This document shows positions 58,278 through 64,000 of a stretch of 64,000 bases of DNA, one piece after another (positions within the stretch are counted from its first letter, which is position 1; each line of letters opens with the position of its first letter). A program made the translations under genes and the position numbers. The notes beneath the pieces were generated by a model. That model did not search any database. It was not told the DNA's origin and worked only from the letters and a program-made list of their open reading frames with translations. The stretch comes from Calvatia gigantea (lineage: Eukaryota; Basidiomycota; Agaricomycetes; Agaricales; Lycoperdaceae): contig JACAAK010000012.1 of assembly GCA_025093985.1 (NCBI GenBank), positions 1,984,001 to 2,048,000 of the forward strand. The letters run 5' to 3'.

Positions 58278-60426
58278 TTATTTCGAAACGATGTCCTTCA
58301 ACTGAGTTTTGGGTATAGCCGCAGGGAATGCCTTTCTCGCCAGCCTGGTCTTGGTGGCTTGCTCGTAAGCATAGCCAAACGCGATCAAATCGAATTCAGA
58401 GAATGCCGTTCCCAGGAAGGACAAGCCGAAAGGAACGCCAGGTGCTGGGTAGACGAGGTTAGGTCCAGCGCGTCCAACCGTTACATTGCTAGGGAAGAAA
58501 CCAAGAGGCACTGAAAGGTGATAGTGAGCTGATGTGAGGCGGAGCATGGGAAGGAAAGAGGCTTTCCGACCTGTGACAATGGGGTATCCGACGATGGCTG
58601 GATTCATTTTGAGTTTAGATCCATCCAGGGCACACTCGATTGATAAGCTTACCGGCTGGAACAGTAGTAAAGCCCGTGGATGGGAGAACCAATGCATCAA
58701 GCTTGTGCTCTTGGAGGACAGCGTCAATCCCTCGCGTTGATCCAATGTCTTTATCGAAAGCAAGGGCGGAGAAGTAGGCATCATTGAAGCCTTCTGTCGC
58801 TTCAGATTCAATCAACCTGTGGATCTCCATTAGTATACGAAAGCAAAATCAACCCATTCAGAGACGTACTCCGACTGGTCTTCAAAGTGAATTGGTTTCT
58901 CGAGGTCAGGGTGATCATCATTGAACTTAATGAGATCAGCCAGACTGCGGACGCCAGACGGATTTTCCAAGAGGGACTCAAACCACTCGTTCAACTGGAC
59001 CTTGAGACAAAGGTCAGAGGCTGAAGAAGGTGAAAACGCGAGAAGGGTCACTTTGAAATCAGCATCAAGCACTATGGTTTCATTATTTGACCGGATGATT
59101 TCTTGGGCTGAGGGTATATCAGCGGGGTCGACAACGATTGCGCCAAGGCTGCGAATAACATGAAGCGCTTTCTCAAACTCGACGTTGATCGAGGGGTCAT
59201 CACCGGAGATACTGTTATTCAGGAAAACATGGCGAGGTACCCCGATGCGCTTGCCTTTGAGGGCGCCCTTCTTCAGGGCAGTAATATAATTCGGGACGCG
59301 ATCAGGCTGAGCGAGGGTGAAGTTATCATTCGGGTCCTTGCCAGCGATCACAGACAATACAATGGCGGCGTCAGCCACAGACCTCGCCATGGGCCCTACT
59401 GAATCTTGGTGCGCAGATATTGGTACGACTAAGAACGCCTCAGTTAGTGTCGTGCGGGGTCAACAAAACGCTAAACTCACCGCCTGCGCGGGATGTTAGC
59501 CCCACAGTGGGTTTAATACCAGCAAGATTGTTGTTGCTCGAAGGGCAGATAATGCTTCCGTCAGTCTCCGTTCCTATTGCCACTGCGGCAAGTCCAACAG
59601 AGGAAGCAACACCAGAGCCAGATGAGGAACCACAAGGGTCGGCATTAGGGAAGTATGCATTCGTGCATTGCCCACCGCGGCCAGACCAGCCAGAAGGTAA
59701 GCCGTTACTGCGGTAATGAGCCCATTCAGAAAGATTGGCCTTCCCTTTTCAATCGTTTCAATAAAGGAATTGCAACGGAATCTTGGATGTTGCTCACCAA
59801 GAATGATTGCACCAGCCTTACGGAGACGTTTCACTATTCCGGCATCTTCGGAGACAACAGAACCCAATAGGCTGAAGGAACCTGCAGTCGTATTCATTCC
59901 TACCAACTTGTGAGCCGAGCGTAGTAATCCCACTAGGACGACCTTACCCTCGGAAGCAACGGTAGCGATGTTATCCTGTGGTTTCATTGAGATATTAGTA
60001 GTCATATTTTCAAGAAAAGCAATACCTTCAGAAGGACTGGAATACCATGCAGCGGACCTCGCACTCCATTGACCTTGCGTTCGTGGTCCAAGGCAGCGGC
60101 TTGGGCAAGGGCAGATGGATTGATTTCGAGTATCGCGCGCAGGGCTGGGCCCTTGAGATTAACTTCATCTATCCGAGCGAAGTATGCCTGGCTCAAATTT
60201 ATCGTATTGAAATTCCACGTATTAACGTTTTTACCATGGTAAGACTCACCTTTACAAGATCCACGCTGGTGAAATGCCCAGCCTCCAGCCCACTTTGAAG
60301 TTCTTCTATCGATGCTTCATAGAGGTCAGGGAAAATCTCTCGGGGTCGAGCACCGAAATCATGAGCGATAACATGCCCAAGCAGAAGCGCCAATAGGAAA
60401 GCCACCAGGTAAGGCAAACGAGACAT
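58278..60426 (-). CDS. Secreted amidase-signature-family hydrolase
   Basis: Amidases of this family hydrolyse carboxamides with a Ser-cisSer-Lys triad. Nine minus-strand exons fit: 60426-60250, 60187-60026, 59975-59948, 59899-59798, 59744-59481, 59428-58870, 58816-58653, 58597-58571 and 58510-58278. They give 571 residues with all phases correct and no stops. The N-terminus MSRLPYLVAFLLALLLGHVIA is a clear signal peptide. Family motifs are GPLHGIPVLLKDNIAT (catalytic Lys), PCGSSSGSG (cis-Ser), GTETDGSI (nucleophile Ser), VGPMARSVADAAI and the late PFGLSFLG. I chose ATG 60426 for the signal peptide. An extra exon at about 60621-60553 could add a short N-terminal extension in phase through an intron ending at about 60499. 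Substrate unknown. Confidence 0.93.
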
Positions 60427-61074
60427 CTTCACCACAGCTGCGGGGACGGCGAAACCGCGGTCGAGCTTCTTGGGCAGAACTGCGCACTCATCGACCGTGC
60501 TTTTGTGTACAACTTTATTTTAGACCGACTGATAAGGGGAAACGGATACGTACCGAAGTTCTTGCTCACGAGTCACCCAGTCCATATGCTCAGAAGAAGC
60601 ACGATTAAGATTAGATGCCATGACCAGTGAGGGTTACAACTTCTCGTGGGGACTTTTGAAAAGGTCGTCATGATTTGATTTGCTTTAACTTGTCGGTTGA
60701 GATAGCTGCTGAAAGGCGCGAGACACCAATGCATCATGCATCAGCTCTTAAAACAAATAGAGGACGCTTGGAAGGAATGGAAGAGTCAGGCTTCCGGTGT
60801 GGAAATTCCATACTGGTCATCCACCTACATTTATATTTGTCTGTTCTCTGGGCGACTGTTCTCCCACAGCAGCAAACATGTGGTTGTATTCTTATTCTCA
60901 ACCTGCATCCGGGCATTGGTTACGTACGTATCGATCATATTCAAGTAGGAACAAGGGAGCTATATTTAGGATTACAGATATCGACAAATGGTAGACTTAA
61001 CAAATTTATACCTCCGCGTCAATGCGGACATCTTGGGGAGGCCAACTTCGGGCTATGGGTACACAAGTGGGTAA
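60427..61074. promoter_or_regulatory. Upstream region of the amidase gene
   Basis: Contains the possible alternative first exon of the amidase (minus strand, about 60553-60621, starting MASNLNRASS) and otherwise no supported gene. Confidence 0.4.
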
Positions 61075-62610
61075 TTACAACCTGGGGGCACTTTGCCTCT
61101 TGTGGCGCCTGATCATGCGACCCGAGACAGACGCTCCAAAAGCAGGAGTCTGGAGTGGGGATACCGACAGGGCAGAAGAGGCGGTGGGGGATATGGTAGA
61201 TTCGGTGATTAAACCTGTTACGATAGAGTTGATGCCGGTAGAATCGGTGGATAGGACTGCGGAAGGAGTGGGCGTTGCGGAGGAGAGGATAGAAGAGCTG
61301 CTGGCACTGCTCGTAGGTATGGTGGAAAAGGCCGTTTCAAGAGGAGCTTCAAAAGAGGTAGGAACTGGCTGGCTTCCAGTACTGGTTGCAGAAACAGATG
61401 TGGACTCCGTGGCGTTGAGTGAGACGGCATATTTACAACCCTTGCGAGGTTTAGAACGTCCACCGACATTGATTTCCACTTCAACTTCGATGGCGAGGGG
61501 CGTAACCTCTGACCCAGCAATTGGGGCAATATCATTCGGTCCGGTAGTCGCAATGGGTGGGATGAGAGTCGCGATAGAAGGAGCGATGGCATCAAAGGGG
61601 ATGTTAAACTCAACAGATGGTAAGGCAGAGGTAGATGTGGTGGGCTGGAGGCCAGTGGATGTACTAGAAGCGGGCAACAAGGTAGTTGAAGCACTCATGA
61701 GGCCAGACCAAAATTCCCCGGTGCCAAACGTGAACGCTGGAACGGGAGCACCAGTTTGTGGAGCCAGATCACGCCGTACTGGGGCGCTGGAAGTTGGGGT
61801 AGGAATAGCCGGGTTGATGGTGGTTGAGGCAGTGAGAGGAGTTCCAGAATTCCCGTCAATGGCAGAGCAGACTTGAGAGGTGAAGCTCTGAAAGACGTTA
61901 TTCTTGATCGTGGCGATCATATCTGGGCTGCAAGGAATAGGTTACGTTAACCTTCATACTCTCGTTCAGCGAAGTAAGCCTTACTAAAATTCAGGAAAAT
62001 CGGGATCGTCGTTTTCAAACTCAAAATTGTCAAAGACTTGATCCATTTCCTCAATATCCTGTTGCTAAGAATTAGGCCGGTTTCGAATAAAATATTTTCG
62101 ATACTTGCCCAAGCAATTAATATGGCTTTGTTGCTCGTCGCCGCGAAGGCTTTGATGAGTTCAAAGACACAGGTTTTGATGCTGTTTGATTCATTGGTAG
62201 TGCTAGGGAAGCAGTCGGTACTTGCTTTTAAGACTTGGGGGTACAAGACACACCATGTTACATCAACCTTGAGGCCGAGGTTTCCCGCGACAACTGCAAC
62301 AGTCTGGAATGCAGCGTCACATTTCCCGGTATCGGGATCAGGCCTGCACGATATGATTTTTCCAATATCAGCGCTGCTCGAAGTACCAAAGCGCTATATA
62401 TTGGGGTCAAAGTCTGAGTCTGTTGAGGAACTGAACACGTACAGAAACCATGCAAGAAGAAGCCCTACTGCGACCAACTGGAGTCAGCCCACCAGCGCCC
62501 AAACTCGCCCTTTCGGCCTCCCGGACGACATAAATGGTGTTGCTGAACGCAAGGATTTGAGTAATGCACAAGAGCACCACGGACAATAAGCTGGCAAATT
62601 TGTGCTGCAT
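61075..62610 (-). CDS. Secreted Ser/Thr-rich protein of unknown function
   Basis: Four minus-strand exons, 62610-62443, 62393-62109, 62064-61985 and 61927-61075, give 461 residues with all phases correct. The first 21 residues (MQHKFASLLSVVLLCITQILA) are a signal peptide. A Cys-containing domain follows (IISCRPDPDTGKCDAAF, VDVTWCVLYPQVL, DCFP, IKTCVFELIKAF), then an acidic segment (EFENDDPDFPEF). The second half is Ser/Thr/Pro-rich and probably O-glycosylated, ending in a basic RMIRRHKR tail without a membrane helix or GPI-like end. The second intron needs a GC donor (GCAAGT...TTAG), a known minor class. I do not recognise the family. It lies 0.6 kb upstream of the amidase on the same strand. 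Confidence 0.7.
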
Positions 62611-64000
62611 TGCAAAGGAATGTGAGATTCAAAAGAGTGTGTGGGTTGAACTGGACTCCGTGACACCGGTGGGTTGAATCCAGCCACGAACCCCTCAAGT
62701 TATATAGCTTCAGTAGCAGTGCCCCTGTAAGAGACTCAAGAATGATCTAAGCACCATGACATCGACTCTGAGAGCAGAAAAATCCGAGTAAAGGTACGCT
62801 GCCTCGCTACACTAGAGCCCGACAGTGGCTCAACGTGAAGCTAACGCCCTATCGAAGCGGGCGGCTTTAAGCTGGACAGTTCGCTCCGAAATGGTACAAT
62901 CGTTTGTCGTTGATGTCTGGTTGAAAGACGACGTCCGTCGAGGTAACTCCGAGCACGAACGACTGAACGAGGCCCAGTTGAAAATGAGCAAAAATATCAC
63001 AAAATCCGCAACATAGTGGTGTGTGGTATCTTTGGGGAAGGCTGTTCCTGATAGCCCGACTCGCGGTGTAGCCGGCGCGCAATTTGAGGTGATCGGTGAT
63101 TTACAAATGCAGCACCAGCATTGCTCACAGGCACGAAGAACCATTCCACGGCCGAGTCCTAGACGCCTCTAACGAATGAAGTGTGCCAGTAGACGATGAC
63201 CCCGAACCGGTGGGAAGCATCAATTTTCCGCATATTTATTACCAAGAAGCAGAAAGTGCGGCTTTGCAGCCGGGTAGCGGGTGCAAAAAAAGAGTGGAGC
63301 TGTCGTAAGCCTTGCGGGCGTTCGTGGCAACGCTCGCACAGTCCCTGGGGACCTGAAGCCCAAAAAGAGAGCCAAGCACACCTCTGCCAAACTTGGCACG
63401 GCACAACCCACTTCACATAACCACCTCAAGTTTCAAGGCATCAAGGTATCTGGCTATTTTTCTTACAATCGTCATCAAGGACCGGTATAAGAATCCCTTA
63501 AACATCAAAATATCCTCTCTCCTGACCTAATTTCAGTGCCCAGTGGCACGGGGTAAATTCCGGAACACGAGCAGAACTGTCAACATGCATCCCAGGATGA
63601 TGGTCATGTTTTCGGATTACGTAGTAAGTCCCCTTACATTCTCTTGGTACAACAGTTGAGTCTCACATCCACTTTAACTCAGTAAACTGCATACCTGGGA
63701 GAATTAAGTCCTTGCGGTGGATCCCGCACTTACTGACATCCCCTTGGCTTAAGTCAGGATGTGCCCGTAGTCTTCCTACTGCAGAAAATACACATTACTC
63801 GCCGATGCCCTCTCCACCGTGATCAATTTCTCAGGCGTTGAAATGCTTTCAATGCAAACCCTTTCTGGTCGTCACCTTCCGTCAATAGAGAATCCATTAA
63901 AAAAAGGACGGCAGATCTCGCGAAAGGATAAAGCAACGTTGTAATGAATGACGGCATGTAAATCCTCTTCCCCCCGCCTTTTCTTTCTTCTTACTCCCCC
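62611..64000. other. Right end of window, no supported gene
   Basis: Short frames only. The left part should contain the promoter of the secreted-protein gene. An A-run (63897-63905) and a C-rich run at the extreme right are the only notable features. Confidence 0.4.

Noticed and set aside
61022..61876. Plus-strand open frame of 284 codons
   Set aside because: It lies antisense to the last exon of the secreted Ser/Thr-rich gene; its composition mirrors that repetitive coding and the minus strand has signal peptide, phased introns and domain order.
1..64000. tRNA, rRNA, CRISPR arrays and bacterial-type operons
   Set aside because: None seen. Intron-rich genes and element types show a fungal nuclear genome; a covariance-model tRNA scan was not possible here.

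Overview
The window looks like a chromosomal piece of an agaricomycete mushroom-type basidiomycete. The genes carry many short (about 45-75 nt) GT-AG introns. The families present (a DUF6533-type membrane protein, a NACHT-type NTPase remnant, a Cys-rich small protein, a Plavaka-type CACTA transposon) are typical of Agaricomycetes. Exon boundaries below come from reading splice signals and checking that the phases add up; no transcript evidence was available.

Layout. 1-22 kb is gene-bearing: a 3' gene fragment (1-629); a tandem pair of single-pass membrane proteins, one intact (2131-3652) and one decayed (4770-6311); a tiny Cys-rich protein (9236-9565); the importin-alpha exporter CSE1 (9801-13411); a convergent monocarboxylate-type MFS transporter (13629-15552, minus); a third single-pass membrane protein (16297-17705, minus); zuotin, the ribosome-associated J-protein (18203-19758); and a decayed DUF6533-type gene (21171-22336). 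Its intact paralogue lies at about 50439-51877.

The two DUF6533 paralogues are separated by a nest of transposons. A Plavaka element with terminal inverted repeats (about 22840-48390) carries a transposase gene split by a Ty1/copia element (24628-33128, target duplication GAGGT) and by a Ty3/gypsy chromovirus complex (34981-44364, target duplication CAGTA). Its second gene is split by a solo copia LTR (46076-46483, target duplication CTTCT). A Tc1/mariner element sits inside the first gypsy LTR, and a 1.3-kb element of unknown type sits inside the copia gag. Around the nest lie an internally deleted Plavaka derivative, a fold-back palindrome, a truncated second mariner copy and a diverged copia-type LTR.

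54-64 kb holds a broken NACHT NTPase gene, an intact secreted amidase (58278-60426, minus) and a secreted Ser/Thr-rich protein (61075-62610, minus).

The retroelement frames are almost free of frameshifts but carry many in-frame stops. Nearly all of these are TGA where Arg (CGA) is expected, or TAG/TAA where Gln is expected, so they look like C-to-T mutation of repeats. Two housekeeping-type genes (CSE1 and the MFS transporter) each need removal of exactly one G:C base to read through, which raises the question of assembly errors.
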